The translations under genes and the position numbers were made by a program. From positions 46,685,590-46,749,589 of the forward strand of contig NC_091292.1 of the NCBI RefSeq assembly GCF_038502225.1: 64,000 nt of DNA. Reading direction: 5' to 3'. The notes under the pieces were generated by a model. That model did not search any database. It was not told where the DNA came from and saw only the letters and a program-made list of their open reading frames with translations. The stretch is from Cherax quadricarinatus. Its lineage: Eukaryota; Arthropoda; Malacostraca; Decapoda; Parastacidae. Shown one piece after another: positions 10,431-24,368 of this stretch; the stretch's first letter is position 1; every line of letters begins with the position of its first letter.

Positions 10431-12800
10431 CACTTACAGTGTTTACACACTACACTGCTATAACAGCTGAGTTTTTGTTATTCTTAAGTCAACAATAATC
10501 GAGTCAGACATTACTGACCTTGAAGGGTACATATGGCTGGATGATGGCAGCTGTGTGATGCGGTCTCAACTTGGAACGCTGCTGAGTCATCATAAGTAAT
10601 GCACTTCATTCACTATACATCTATATAAATGTTACTGTATAACTGTATATCTCATGTATATTTCTTACACACATATAAATGTCACTTTTAATAGATGAAA
10701 GCTTACACTTAATATAACTTTCTTTATTATATAACAGTTAAATCTATAAGAGACAAACATAAACACAAACTCGTCTCTTAATTTCCATCTATAAATATTA
10801 TAAACACTACATGTATATACACTCGGACAAACTGAATGCCATCTGGGTTGATGCTGTTCTCAGCGATTCCTGAGCATGATCGCCAGTGGGTGACAGGTGC
10901 CATTCCCCGTTTTCTGTTGGGTGATTGGGTGAGCCAGATAGCCCTTGTTTTCTTTGGGTGACAGGTGATAGCTGGGTGAGAGCCTCCCCTTTTCTATAGC
11001 TAGTGACATCTGCCCATTCTCTGTGATTGAGTCTGAAGAGACTCATTTATTCTGATTTATATTGAAAAACACTAGTTTTACAGTTTTTTTGAAGGACCTT
11101 GGCTCATAATTTATTTGTACACTAGTACAAGGTTTGGACTACCATGTGGCCACATATCCGGTTCGAACGACCAACTCTGTTCTATAGTTTATCTAACCAA
11201 AACTATGTAGAGTTAACTTGTAGAGTTAACAAAGGTACACTTAGCTTTGTTGCGGTCTCTGCCTACCGCAGCCTCTCCCAGTAAGCACCTTCGATGGAAG
11301 ACAGAGCTCTACTACCATGCTGGGCTGTGATAAAGATTATTGGTAAGTATAAGTACCCCTAAGGAGTGTTGTGTCAGTATTTTCATAACTGAATACTGAC
11401 GGGAATCTATACTCAAGTGTGTTGAGCTAAAAAAAAGTCCGCCCATAATTGGGTTTATGGTAAGTTGCTAGATGGTATCTTGGTTCTCATCTGCTCAGTT
11501 AATTGAACTACAATACATCATAGTAGACTTACTTGGGTATATTTATCAGACCCTTATTAATAACCCGAGTGTTGGTGTCTTGATTGAAGCAGACATATTC
11601 TTTGAAGAATGTCACACTACACACTGTCAGGATTGCAACACTCGTTGTTATACACTGTTCATCAAGTATTGTGTATCATTCACAGTCATATTACTAAAGA
11701 AGCTGATCACACTTCTCTGTATCTCTTTGAGATACTTTTAGTTACAAAAACACGTGGATTAGTGTTCTTTGTTCATTATCCCGGCGTTAATGTTTCCTCT
11801 GGCAGGGTTAAAAGTAATCTGAGCTATAACATCCCTTGCCACACTTCACTTGCCCTAAGCTACAGAGGAAAAGCTGACATAGCATATTTCCCCTACTTGC
11901 CAAACTTCCACCAGGAAACAGAGCAGAATGATTGATTTCTTGCTATATTTCAAACACTGATAGTTCATTATGTCCCACATGTGAATAAAGTGAGGTAGTA
12001 GTTTCCCTGTACCTTTCCTGTTATGGTACAAAGATTAATCACTCTTGTTATAACTCACATTGGTTGCAACACTGTTGTATGTGTAGCTTGTCGACTCTTT
12101 CCAATTATTTTACTAAGTTCGTCTGAGAGGAGTGTGTTGGTTGAGTCCGCAAACAGTTTTCTTAGAATTTTTGCCTAATTTAAGTTATTCTTTCCCATAC
12201 AGCAAGAGTGGATTGAAATCATTTTAAACATTTAGGAGGTCCTGAGGCGCGGAGAGTTTTCCTTATTTGTCTAACTAATAATTTAAATTCTCTCAAATTA
12301 AGGTCATCATGTTTAAACACTCCTGCTGAACTCTGTCTCAGTTACTGCTGTCAAAACACTGTAGCACGCCGGCATTTCAGACTTCTCTTAGTTCGACGTC
12401 TTCATACTCATTGTTGGAATAGCCAAATATAATTTGATAGCTAGTTATCTTGCAGAATCCTCAGCCATCGCAGGCTAGCATAAAAAAAAATTAGATTTAA
12501 CCCTCTCATAAATAGACACATGCATATGTTTTTCATTCGTCTCCATACAGCCTATTTTCTTCAAATAATATGTTCTAGAGAAGCAGACCACTTTTACTGT
12601 GAATATCTTTTCGGTCTTCATATTTACTAAGAGCAAATGTGGATTCGATAAAATAATTAAACGACGCTTTTATTACACGATTAATCAAAATTTTTATCAC
12701 CATAATACTTCAGTATTCCTCTCTCTATAAATCCGTTCGTTTCCCACCCAGGCTTGTCACCACCGTCTCTCACCTTCTGGAGTTAGATACAGAGTCTCAC
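10431..12800. other. intron DNA, no gene recognised; may hold the BEL 5' LTR
   Basis: No coding similarity seen in any frame. The part adjoining 10431 should be the BEL 5' LTR, but without a recognised 3' LTR I cannot set its edges. A direct repeat GTAGAGTTAAC occurs twice near 11206-11230. Confidence 0.35.
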
Positions 12801-12917
12801 CTTCTCGGGTTCATCAGCGAGGTCGAAGTCGAGGTGGACGAGGCCAGCAGTGTTGTCAACTGTCTTCCACTGAGCGATACGTGTGCGCGAAGGAGTTTCG
12901 ATCCATACCAACGGATA
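12801..12917 (-). CDS. alpha-2-macroglobulin family protein, exon encoding MG2 region
   Basis: Exactly 39 codons between a CAG acceptor (12918-12920) and a GTGAGA donor (12795-12800), phase 0 at both ends. It reads YPLVWIETPSRTRIAQWKTV and continues to LDFDLADEPEK. The IETPSRxRIAQW signature is the classic MG2 motif of A2M, TEP and CD109 proteins. It joins in frame to the exon at 22770-23008 (ending STDQ) and to the exon at 461-618 (starting GLYTI). GC content is visibly higher than in the surrounding intron. Confidence 0.9.
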
Positions 12918-13072
12918 CTGTTAGAAAGGTGACCAGATTAGTTATATAAACTGAATGATGGATCATTATGTATTAAAGTGTAACTTCATATATAGCGTGG
13001 TCCATGCAGTGTCGTTATTCATTCAATATCACTCATTCGTGGTTACAATGTAAGTGTATATATATGTGTGGT

Positions 13073-13073
<1 letters not shown>

Positions 13074-13164
<91 letters not shown>

Positions 13165-13192
13165 TATGCATATTCATATACATATATATGCA
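13074..13192. repeat. (TA)n microsatellite with imperfections
   Basis: Alternating TA with a few AAA and GCA interruptions. It abuts Penelope-like copy P1. Confidence 0.95.
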
Positions 13193-13218
13193 AAACAACC
13201 ACTGTGAAAGAATAGAGA

Positions 13219-13259
13219 AATTCCAAGCGCTTTCGTGACTACTCACATTATCAAGGAAC
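13219..13259 (-). ncRNA. hammerhead-ribozyme-like motif in PLE terminus (P1)
   Basis: Read on the minus strand: GTTCC, TTGATAA, T, GTGA-GTAG-TCAC, GAAA, GCGCTT, GGAAT. The outer GTTCC/GGAAT arms pair (one G-T), GTGA/TCAC pairs around a 4-nt loop, and AG-CG-CT can form a mini stem III. The core differs from the CUGANGA consensus at positions 3 and 8 (U and A instead of C and G, which can still pair), with one extra base before stem II. Activity unknown. Confidence 0.4.
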
Positions 13260-13634
13260 AATGAAAGTAAAGCATCAAAGGAAGGTATATAAAGGGGTAA
13301 CCCACACCTTACTATCAGATCCCACAACAACGAAACGCGAGACAGCAAGCTCGCCGGCCGAACTAGACAGGTCCTTCACACAACCCACCAACAAACTATT
13401 CTACCCAAGAAATAAGAAATTTAAAAATTTATTATTTGTCCAATGTATTATTAAATTCTTCCCAAATTCTTATAATTATAAATGGATCTAATTTATATAA
13501 ACCAAAGGAAATATTCATATTATTGTCAAAACGGCTTTTTATGAAACAAGATTCAATTATATTCCTGTCGACCATGGACTTGCTTGATAGTACTTTCTCA
13601 ACTTTTTGAAAATCAATTAGATGGTTAAAATCTC

Positions 13635-14077
13635 TTACATAAATAAACAGAAATCTTGTCCAGTTCTAATGCTATATTTATGTTGTTTTAATCTTAGTTC
13701 GAGATTTTTACCAGTTTGACCGTAATAAACTTTATCGCAAATTTTACAAGGAATCTTATAGACACATCCATCAGCATTTTGGGGGGAATTCTTTATCAAA
13801 AGTTTTTTTACTGTATCAAGATTTTTGAATACAACTTTAATATTAAAAGTCTTAAGAAGAGAGGGCATATCAACCAAGTTTTCATGGTAAGGGAGAACCA
13901 ACATATTTTTAGTTGAATAAGGCTGGTTGTCCTTTTTGGATTGTAAAAAGTATTTGTAGCAACTTTAAAAGATTTATCAATTACATTTCTCGGGTATTTC
14001 AAATCATTACCTATTTCATAAATTTTGGATATTTCCTCATCTATGAACTCTGAACTACAAATTCGTAAAGCTCTCAC
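13635..14077 (-). pseudogene. Penelope GIY-YIG endonuclease region
   Basis: Frames at 13635-13904 and 13808-14077 together encode the C-terminal part of a Penelope protein. Recognisable pieces are LVLPYHENLVDMPSLLKTFN, DGCVYKIPCKICDKVYYGQT, then GKNLELRLKQHKYSIRTG. KVYYGQTG corresponds to the GIY-YIG motif of the endonuclease that nicks target DNA. A frameshift near 13900 separates it from the upstream linker. The RT domain is absent. Confidence 0.75.
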
Positions 14078-14125
14078 AGCGATTGTTTTGCATATTCTGA
14101 AATCACCTGTTTACTGTGATCTTAT

Positions 14126-16212
<2,087 letters not shown>

Positions 16213-16358
16213 GTCGTACCGAATAGGCAGAACTTGCGATCTTGGCTTAAATAGCAACGCTCATCTTGCCATATAGGACAAGTGAAAATTTGTGTATGCA
16301 ATAATTTCGCCAAAATCATTCTTAACCTAACGAAAAAAATATATTTCATTGTGTTTGT

Positions 16359-16585
16359 CACTACCACTACTACTACTACTACTACTACCACTAGTGAACA
16401 TCGAAATGGTACCTCACTAGTATTCACCTCACTCTGAGCCTTTATATACCCTCTGTGTCCATGTATTGTTTGTAATGGCTTGATAAAGCTCCTGGAGAGC
16501 GAAACGTTGCCACAATAGGTGTCACATTGGTTGCACTTGTGTCCTTTTACTTTACATATTGTCGGTAATTCTACCAACTTTATTA
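16359..16585 (+). mobile_element. short non-autonomous Penelope-terminus-like insertion in M4
   Basis: Begins with an (ACT)n stretch, contains TTTATATACC (TATA-like) about 35 bp before a hammerhead-like fold (16476-16512). The order TATA box, fold, then short tail matches the termini of PLE copies P1 and P3, but the primary sequence differs. Confidence 0.45.
16476..16512 (+). ncRNA. hammerhead-ribozyme-like motif inside the M4 insertion
   Basis: TGGC (16476-16479), TTGATAA core, A, GCTC-CTGGA-GAGC, GAAA, CGTT, then GCCA (16509-16512). TGGC/GCCA and GCTC/GAGC both pair. The helix sequences differ from those of P1 and P3 while the TTGATAA-N-stem-GAAA order is kept. Same deviations from consensus as in P1. 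Confidence 0.38.
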
Positions 16586-16797
16586 CAAAATATATTTAGT
16601 TGGGTTAGGCTAAAATAAATTGCTCTTGTTATAATAAGGTTATGTAAGTTTTCTAAGATTCTTTTGGTGCAAAATTAAATTTTTTTACATCAACATAAAT
16701 GAAAAAAATATATCTTTAAACGTATAAGAGAAAATTTCAGAAAGGACTTAATTTTAAATGAATTCTTGCTAATTGACCAGTTTTACATATTCGGCAC

Positions 16798-17104
<307 letters not shown>

Positions 17105-17118
17105 ATTACGATTTACCA

Positions 17119-17532
17119 TTGCCTTTTATCATTAAGCTTATTAAACTTTGCATTGTTGATGCAAAATTTGCATTAAATGATAAATTTTACACTCAGAAGT
17201 TTGGTATGGCAATGGGAAACCCTCTCTCACCTGTTTTTAGTAACCTATACATGGAACTTTTTGAAACAAGGTTGCTTAACACAATTCTCCCTAATAGAGC
17301 TAAATGGTTCAGATATGTTGAAGATATTTTGTGTCTTACGCCCAAGAATGAAGATATACACTATTTCCTTGTTAAATTAAATAGCTTAGCCCATTCTGTA
17401 AATTTTACTGTTGAGTTTGTGGAAAATAACTCATTGCATTTTATAGATGTTTTAATTATTAAAGGTAATAATGAATTCAAATGTATAATTTACAGAAAAC
17501 CTACAAATAACTGTTCATATGTACACTATTAA
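17119..17532 (+). pseudogene. Penelope reverse transcriptase, C-terminal part
   Basis: Contains FYTQKFGMAMGNPLSPVFSN (the GxPLSP motif typical of Penelope RTs), then LYMELFETRLL and WFRYVEDILC. That last motif stands where YVDD should be (Asp replaced by Glu), followed by FTVEFVENNSLHFIDVLI. The N-terminal half is missing and the frame ends at 17532. It would have primed reverse transcription at the nicked target. Confidence 0.8.
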
Positions 17533-17654
17533 ACTGTGTGTTTTCTCATCAATGTTTTTCAGAGTTTCGCGAATTTGTATTCCGGAGTTCATAGATGAAG
17601 AAAAATCCAAAATTTATGAAGTAGTTAATGATCTGAAATACCCATGAAACGTAA

Positions 17655-18146
17655 TTGACAAATCTTTTAAAATTGCTAAAAATACTTATTAGAATCCAAA
17701 AAGGGGCAACCAACCTTATTCAATTAGAAATAAGTTGGTTCTCCCTTACCATGAAAACTTGGTTGATATGCCTTCTCTTCCTACGATTTTTAATATCAAA
17801 GTTGTATTTAAAAATCTTGATACAGCAAAAAAACTTTTGATAAAGAATTCCCCCCATAATGCTGAAGGATGTGTCTATAAGATTCCTTGTAAAATTTGCG
17901 GTAAGCTTTATTACGTTCAAACTGGAAAAAGATTCTAATGCTCTATTTATTCATGTGGGAGATTTTAACCATCCAATTGATTTTCAAAAAGTTGAGAAAG
18001 TTGTATCAAACAAGTCCATGGTTGACAGGAATATAATTGAATCTTGTTTCATAAAAAGCAGTTTTGAAAATAATATGAATATTTCCTTTGGTTTATATAA
18101 ATTTGGGAAGAATTTAATAATACATTGGGCAAACAATAAATCTTAA
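17655..18146 (+). pseudogene. Penelope GIY-YIG region, frameshifted
   Basis: Frame 17735-17938 reads PYHENLVDMPSLPTIFN, CVYKIPCKICGKLYYVQTGK. The second Gly of the YYGQTG motif seen in P1 is Val here. A deletion then shifts the frame into 17859-18146 (HPIDFQKVEKVVSNKSMVDR, IIESCFIKSSFENNMNISFG), which is the C-terminal tail shared with P1 and P3. Confidence 0.72.
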
Positions 18147-18452
18147 TTCTTGGGTAGAGTACTAGGGTTGGGCAAATGTTTTGTTAGAGGGATGTCGTGA
18201 AGGACCTGCCTATCTGAGGTCAAAAGGCCTGCTGCAGTGTTCTTTTCTTATGATTCGGTGTCATCGCGCATGAGGTGTTTCTTTGTTGTGGGATGTGATG
18301 GTGAGGTGTGGTCTCGACCCTTTATGAGCCTTCCTTTGATATATCGTTATTATAGTTCCTTAATGTGAGAAGTCACGAAAGCACTTGGAATTTCCTCATT
18401 CTTTCAGAGTGGTTGTTTTGCATATTCTGATATCACCTGTTTACTGTGATAC

Positions 18453-18590
<138 letters not shown>

Positions 18591-18597
18591 CGTATAT

Positions 18598-18778
18598 TTC
18601 TTTTTTATTTATTAACACATCGGCCGTCTCCCACCAAGGCAGGGTGGCCCCAAAAAGAAAAACTTTTATCATCACTCACTCCATCACTGTTTTGCCAGAG
18701 GCGCGCTTACACTACAGTTATAAAACTGCAACATTAACATCCCTCCTATACACAGGGCTCCTGACTAGCAAAATTTGA
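18598..18778 (-). mobile_element. RTE-like LINE 3' end fragment (R5)
   Basis: Contains ACATCGGCCGTCTCCCACC and AAGGCAGGGTGGCCCCAAAA, the 3' UTR shared with R1 to R4. Only the last 180 bp are present. Confidence 0.8.
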
Positions 18779-18799
18779 TCAGTCATGAGGGTGTCTTCA

Positions 18800-19620
18800 C
18801 AAAATTCAATTTCAATGGCAAAAACATACAATAAGAACAAGTTAACCATGTCCTAGATGAAACAAGCTGTAAGATATCCTAAACAACACAGATCCGAACA
18901 TTTGCCTAGAAAAAGTAAACTCTGTGGTTTTTCAGATCTGCTCAAGACATTCCATTAAGAAGAAAAAAGAGAAGATGTAACCTGGAAAGAGAGAGACGAT
19001 TCCTATAGAGACAAAGGCAAAAAGTCACAGAGCTGCTAAGAGGGGCCAGTGGTTAATGAAACTGCAAATATCGAACTTAAGATCAATTAATCTTACAGGA
19101 GACAACAATTGCAGGAAGAACTAAAAGCCATAAAGGAAATTAAAAATAAGCAAAGTACATCTTCCATTATGCCAAATCTAAGGGAAAAACAACATCCAGT
19201 ATTGTGCCCCTGCTTAGGCGAAATGAGACATACACAGATGACAGCCAAGAAATGAATGAGATACTGAAATCCCAGTATGACTCAGTGTTTGTGAGCCGCT
19301 GCCCAGACTAACGGTCGACAATCCTAACGAATTCTTTATGAACGAGACCCAAAATTTGGTCATCTCATAAAATCTCGGATATTAACCTAACACCACAAGA
19401 CTTTGAAAAGGCAATAAATGACATGCCCTTACACTCTGCACCAGGCCCAGGCCAGGCTCATGGAACCCGTGTTCATCAAGAACTGCAAGAAGCCTCTGTC
19501 GCCTGCAAACCAGTTTGCAGGTGCAGTCCTCCCTGGTCTTCCAGCACCCAGCCAATTTTGGAGGATATCCTAGCTATGACACACCTCCCTCATGAAGTCC
19601 CTTGATTTCTTGAAGTTCTC
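18800..19620 (+). pseudogene. degenerate LINE remnant, RT N-terminal region
   Basis: Broken frames give IVPLLRRNETYTDDSQEMNE-like sequence, then ILKSQYDSVFVSRCP, DINLTPQDFEKAIN and SAPGPG, which match the region before RT finger motifs in CR1/Jockey-type LINEs (a serine-alanine-proline-glycine-proline signature). Many stops. Unlike the other LINE families here, it has no close relative in the window. Confidence 0.5.
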
Positions 19621-19734
19621 AACAGTACTCTCTCTGCAATAGCAGTAGACAGTGAGCCAATGGGTTTAACATTACTTATCTATCACCATATTCCTTGCGA
19701 TAAAGACACTAAAGCATAAAGAATCTTCACTGAA

Positions 19735-20345
19735 GAACTCGTTACTAAGTTGTTCCATGATGGAGTTACTGAAGATTCCACTTCTCTGTGGAATACTCTG
19801 CTCATGGGACATAGCCTCCTGCAACTGATTACAGGAAATTAGATTCATGTATGATCCAGATAGTTTCTCACTGACAATACTGAATGACCTATGGTAAAAC
19901 ACTGGCAATAAAAAATAAAATCTACATTTGACCTCTTACAGGGGTTTTGGCAAATTCTTCTTGAAGACCTAAATAAAGAATTGACAGCATTCCCTATTCC
20001 TACTGGTCAGTATCAGTTCAATAGAATGCCTTTTGGAATAAGGAGCAGCCCAATAACATTTGGTCTACCTAAGTAATGTTACTGTGATGTCTCAGGATGT
20101 ACCTATGCATCTCATAAAACTTGAATGGATAAGGGAAAAATTACCAGAGGCTGAACTCAAAGTCAATCTCTCCAAATGTCATTTTCTTAAGAAATGAAGT
20201 TTCTGGGACATATAGTGACTTAGAACAGCCTAAAGATAGACGAGCCCGAACTCGCTGCTGTTTAGAAATTCTCTAGACCTATGACAGCAGATGCTTTTCA
20301 CTTCATCATTGGCTTAGAAAGATTCTACCGCACCTTCGTAGCCAA
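19735..20345 (+). pseudogene. gypsy reverse transcriptase remnant
   Basis: Pieces read ELVTKLFHDGVTEDSTSLWN, STFDLLQGFWQILLEDLNKE, LTAFPIPTGQYQFNRMPFG and later KVNLSKCHFLKK. These match the finger, motif A and motif B regions of Ty3/gypsy RTs. The YxDD segment is not recognisable and stops are frequent. Confidence 0.75.
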
Positions 20346-20537
20346 AGTTTCCACAAAATGTCGTTCCAGGTGCCTTGTAGAGATATTGCTTTTGTTAATA
20401 CAGACAACTCATTCTCCATCGAGAATCTAAAGACAGCTGAACATCAAGACCCTGTGTGGTCACCAGTCCTTCAATTCCTGACCAGGGAGGCTGCTGACCT
20501 GCAGGTTTTAAAGCGCCTGTACTGCTGAGGGACTTAC

Positions 20538-20589
20538 GTGTCAGGCAAGGAGTACTGTGCCAGGTGGCACAGCACTCCTTGCCTGACAC
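20538..20589. repeat. near-perfect palindrome, 25-bp arms
   Basis: GTGTCAGGCAAGGAGT at the left edge is answered by ACTCCTTGCCTGACAC at the right edge, with one mismatch and a two-base centre. Confidence 0.9.
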
Positions 20590-20599
20590 TTAAGTCAGG

Positions 20600-21800
20600 C
20601 AGCTGGTGAACAGTTCTGCCAGGAACTGGCAGAACTGTTCACCAGCTGGTGATCCCAGAACCCCTAGTACTTGCAACTCTGAAGATGATTCACGACATCC
20701 AAGATGCAGTGCATGTCTGTCTGACTGCAGTGTTAGATGGGCAAGAATGAAATACTTCTGGCTTAAGATGGCAGTGGAAATTGCAAAAAAAAAAATGTAC
20801 TTAAGTGTGTTGTCTACCTCCAGCACAAAGGTACTGTCACCTGTCCTCCTCATATTCTCTAGTATCTCATTACAAAGCAACCATGGGAGAGAACTTCTGT
20901 CGACCTGTAATAAACACCTGCCTGTGATGGTGGATAACTTGACACGGTACTGTGAGCAGTACCCATTCCTAACAAAACCACCGAGACAGTTGCTAATGCT
21001 TTCGTTTCCTGTTAGTCAATGGGTCGGAGTTCATCAATGCCACAATGCAGGATCTTTGCTCTAGATTTGATATACATAAAATGCCAGGAGCTCCACGCCA
21101 TCCTGCTGAACATACAAATCACAAAACTCTAGAGGTGCTCAGAGTGACCATCAATCCGAGTTGTACCACATGGGACGAGGTCATTCCAGATGTGTAGAGT
21201 ACTCTAAACTCGCACAACAGCACGATTAGAGAGACACCCCTCTCTGCATTGTAAGGCTATGACAAGCATTTGCGATATTAATTTTTTCTTACCCCACCTC
21301 AGTCCGCATCTCGTTGACACTTACATTGTCAGCGTCAACAAGATGTGGACTCCACAGCTTGTCTCTCAGAGAGTACGAGAAAATCTCAAGAAAGCAACTC
21401 AAAAGTTTACGTCTAATCGTAACGCTAATGCTGAGGAGAGTAAAGTTGTATCAGGTTGCAAGGTAATGTTGCAAAACCCTACACAACACCCCATATATGC
21501 ATAAGCTAGTTCCCTAATTTGTTGGTCCTTACCGTGTCCTCAGACAGCTCCATGGCAACAAGTTCGAGGTGAGGGAGAATGGAACGATTAAGGAAATTCA
21601 TCGTGACTACATGAAATACACTGACAATGTGCAAGCCGAAACTGTCCAATCACATACCTATGATCTGAGACCCAGGACAGCAGTACTAGTACATTTCTTT
21701 GACATTGAGAAGCCTGTCGACCTATCCAACTCCTGCTCTGACTACACTGTCTTCTGGCTGCACTGGGCATCAATGCTCATACGCATTATAACTAGTTAAA
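20600..21800 (+). pseudogene. gypsy integrase remnant
   Basis: Zinc-binding remnant LKMIHDIQDA and KYFWLKMAVEIAKK is followed by core pieces LPVMVDNLTRYCEQYP, VNGSEFINATMQDLC, KTLEVLRVTINPSCTTWDEV, and C-terminal pieces MWTPQLVSQRVRENLKKATQ (21259-21504) and FEVRENGTIKEIHRDYMKY (21569-21799). Several frameshifts. Confidence 0.78.
20601..20647. repeat. perfect inverted repeat, 21-bp arms and 5-bp spacer
   Basis: Left arm 20601-20621, spacer GGAAC, right arm 20627-20647, all bases complementary. It starts 11 bp after the previous palindrome. Confidence 0.92.
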
Positions 21801-22769
21801 ACCTCATGTAACGGAGTCAGGGTGGACTATGTATATATGTAAAGGAAGCATGTTTTGTGTAAAGATACCTATAAATAGCTATAATATTTTCCAGTAAAGT
21901 AGCTGCAAGTTTTTCACATGCAGTGTGTATTAGATGGTCTATATTATAGGTCAGGGCAGTGCCTCCCTTTCATGTCATATTGCTTGCAGATGTATGGATG
22001 GAAAAACGTTTCTTAACGTGCAGACAGTGCCTGACACCCGGTGCACCCCTGTGAACCTGTACATAAGAATTATGTTCCAATTCTGTCCTGACGTCCCATG
22101 GCCCCATCCAGTATTAAGCAGAATAGCATGTTTTTTCTCTCCCATATAAAATGTAGAAAGTTTTTCGAGGATTTCTAATTTTTTGGTGTTGTTGGTATCA
22201 GGGTATGCAAAAAGCCAAGTTCTATGAGTGTATTTAATTTTTTTCTGTCTTGAACACCATTACTGTCACGTCGGGGCTACCCGAGATGTGTGGCAGAGCA
22301 AAATGTAGACAGTATGTCTACCCACCTGCTTCACATGCTTCCCACTAAAGTGAGTTACTGGCTTAGGCCTAGTTTCACGAGTGACCGGTAGATGGCAGTC
22401 CCCCCTAGGTCTAACCTCACGGCCTGTTCTCGTTCTCACTTTGTACCCATCTGACCTTCCATCAAGACCTACCTACAGACCCCTAACACGTCCTGCCTGT
22501 ATACCCATTTACAGAATAAATCCACGCCAGTCTACGCCACTTAATTAGCCTTCCATGCTACTTATTCTACCAGAAGATACGACACATCAGTGGTTTTACA
22601 CTTGCTGCTATTATAGAATCTTACCTTCCAAGATAATGGACGCTTACATACTTAAAATTAATTGCAGTATTTTCATGTTGCTTGGGTAAAAAAATAAGTT
22701 AATCTGCTGCTGTTATAAGTGACCTGCTGCTATTAAAGAGGCCCATTTGCTGGTATTATTGACTCTCAC
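21801..22769. other. intron sequence, candidate gypsy LTR at 22264-22586
   Basis: TGTCACGTCGGGG at 22264 and GATACGACACA ending near 22586 could be TGT...ACA ends of an LTR, with AATAAA near 22515. No second copy was recognised, so this is a guess. The remainder shows no coding content. Confidence 0.3.
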
Positions 22770-23008
22770 CTGGTCAGTAGAGACGTTTAAATAAGGTCCA
22801 GTCACTGTGAGAATTCTGAACTTGACGTTCTCGCCAGGCTCGTAGAGGTACTTGTCAGTCTGGATGAAGGTAACCTGGTTGGAGCTCTTCAAAGATATAC
22901 TCACTGTACGACTGATGTTAACACCAGCCACACTGCCAAAGATGTGCAGGTGACCGTAGTAATATGTCGAACTTGGCACTGCGACTTCATAGCACTTCTC
23001 AGTCTTCC
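22770..23008 (-). CDS. alpha-2-macroglobulin family protein, exon spanning MG1-MG2
   Basis: A 239-bp exon between a CAG acceptor (23009-23011) and a GTGAGA donor (22764-22769). It begins with two bases completing a Gly codon, then KTEKCYEVAVPSSTYYYGHL, and ends VTFIQTDKYLYEPGENVKF, RILTVTGPYLNVSTDQ. The FxQTDKxxYxPGxxVKFR signature marks the MG1-MG2 junction in all A2M/TEP/CD109 proteins. Phase matches the exons on both sides. A Gly replaces the usual Gln in PGQ. Confidence 0.92.
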
Positions 23009-23767
23009 CTGAAATTAATAAATTAGATAAATTAGAGTCACTCGAACTCTCAGTATTCTACAAAATTATCTATATTTCTTCTCCGTACTCAGCATCTACA
23101 TTTCATCTTGTTCTTGATTTCTTATTTTGTGGATTAGTTTTCCTGATGTAAGTGTGTATGTAGTAACATTAATTTAGACTATAGGTGTCAAACCTGACAA
23201 ACTATCTTTCCTTCCTTTCAGTTTCTAAATATTTTAGAAAACACTATCAATTTTTCTACAGTTATACCTTAAACAAATAATCCATATTTTATTTACGTTA
23301 CATAACTAATGATTTTGTGGATTTACTGTATTTGTAATTTTGTTTAGTGCACTAAAGACCAACTTATTTGTTGGTAAACTCTGTTACTTGTTAAGTTTGT
23401 TAACAGAGATGTTACCATGAACACAATGTGTATTATATTTAAGCACTGGAGACGGACTAAATTAATACATATAACTTGCCTGAAGACACTCAAATTTCAA
23501 GAGACTGTAAAAACCTGAATTGAGTGGTTATAAATATGGCACAGCAGCTGTATGAGCATGAGAGGAATACAAATTGACTTTTATACCTCCCTTGAAATCA
23601 AAGTTTTTGAGACTAGCTGTTAGACAAACTAGCACTGTGGAAGCCACTAACCTGGCTTCTCAGAATATGAAATTCATGCGTGCATATACGAGAATTTCAA
23701 AATTAATTATTGTACTTGCCTGTGAATGAAGTTGAAAGTTCTCAACTAACCATCTTGATCCACTAAC
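23009..23767 (-). other. short intron of the macroglobulin gene
   Basis: A 759-bp intron with GTTAGT donor and TTTCAG acceptor. The only one of the three complete introns in the window without a recognisable mobile element. Confidence 0.8.
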
Positions 23768-23955
23768 CTCCAGGAATCAGGATAGAAGTGTTCGGAACAA
23801 CGGTGACGTTCCGATCTGCATCAACTTGTTGCCAGTCATAAGCCGTCACAGCGAAGGTCAGCTTACCTTCTGGAGCAGAAGGGTTGTCCACGTAGACACA
23901 TACCTGGGCAGGAGCTCCTGACACCCACTGTCTTGGCGTGGTGATTATGTAGCCC
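23768..23955 (-). CDS. alpha-2-macroglobulin family protein, exon encoding MG1 N-terminal part
   Basis: A 188-bp exon with CAG acceptor (23956-23958) and GTTAGT donor (23762-23767), phase 1 at both ends. It reads GYIITTPRQWVSGAPAQVCV, then YVDNPSAPEGKLTFAVTAYD and NVTVVPNTSILIPG. GYxxxxPRxxxxG matches the start of mature A2M (MG1). The preceding exon should encode the signal peptide and lies to the right; it was not found. Together the four exons give about 233 residues covering MG1, MG2 and the start of MG3. Confidence 0.87.
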
Positions 23956-24001
23956 CTGCGAGAGTTATGGTTAATTTTATTAGAATTAAATTAACACTCA
24001 C

Positions 24002-24292
24002 ACACACACAAACAGGGATGTTAGTATTTCTTCATAGAGCTTTTAGGAAGTGGAACAATCTGGGAAGTGATGTAGTGTGATCAAGACCCATATATAGCTA
24101 CAAGGTTAGGTAGAGATTTGCCGGTACTTCCGGCCCGGGTCTTCTACAGATGGTGACCCTGCGTATAGCTACAAGAAAATATACGATATAGCTAATGGAG
24201 CAGAGAAAGGGTGGAGCTAGTATTGACCAGTAAAGAGGCGGGGCCAGAAACTACGACTCGACCCCTGCAACCACAAATTGGTGAGTACTCAT

Positions 24293-24296
<4 letters not shown>
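24002..24296 (+). mobile_element. family-B CR1-like LINE, 3' end only (B1)
   Basis: Contains the shared tail AGGAAGTGGAACAATCTGGG, then GAGGCGGGGCCAG and GACCCCTGCAACCACAAATT, followed by GTGAGTAC and a CA run. It begins about 45 bp upstream of the MG1 exon acceptor, antisense to the host gene. Confidence 0.8.

Positions 24297-24366
<70 letters not shown>
24295..24366. repeat. (CA)n microsatellite between B1 and B2
   Basis: Pure CA run joining the tail of B1 to the truncated 5' end of B2. Confidence 0.97.

Positions 24367-24368
<2 letters not shown>

Larger units (their letters stand above)
19660..21800 (+). mobile_element. Ty3/gypsy retrotransposon remnant
   Basis: Order RT, integrase zinc-binding domain, integrase core and C-terminal domain on the plus strand, all interrupted by stops and frameshifts. 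Two strong hairpins (20538-20589, 20601-20647) sit between the RT and integrase parts. It lies in the MG1-MG2 intron, opposite to the host gene. Confidence 0.78.

Noticed and set aside
10807..11046. 79-codon minus-strand frame
   Set aside because: No recognisable domain, splice context or conservation signal; likely chance.
2740..12780. BEL/Pao LTR pair
   Set aside because: Expected just left of 3490 and right of 10430, but no matching direct repeat was seen by eye; a self-alignment would settle it.
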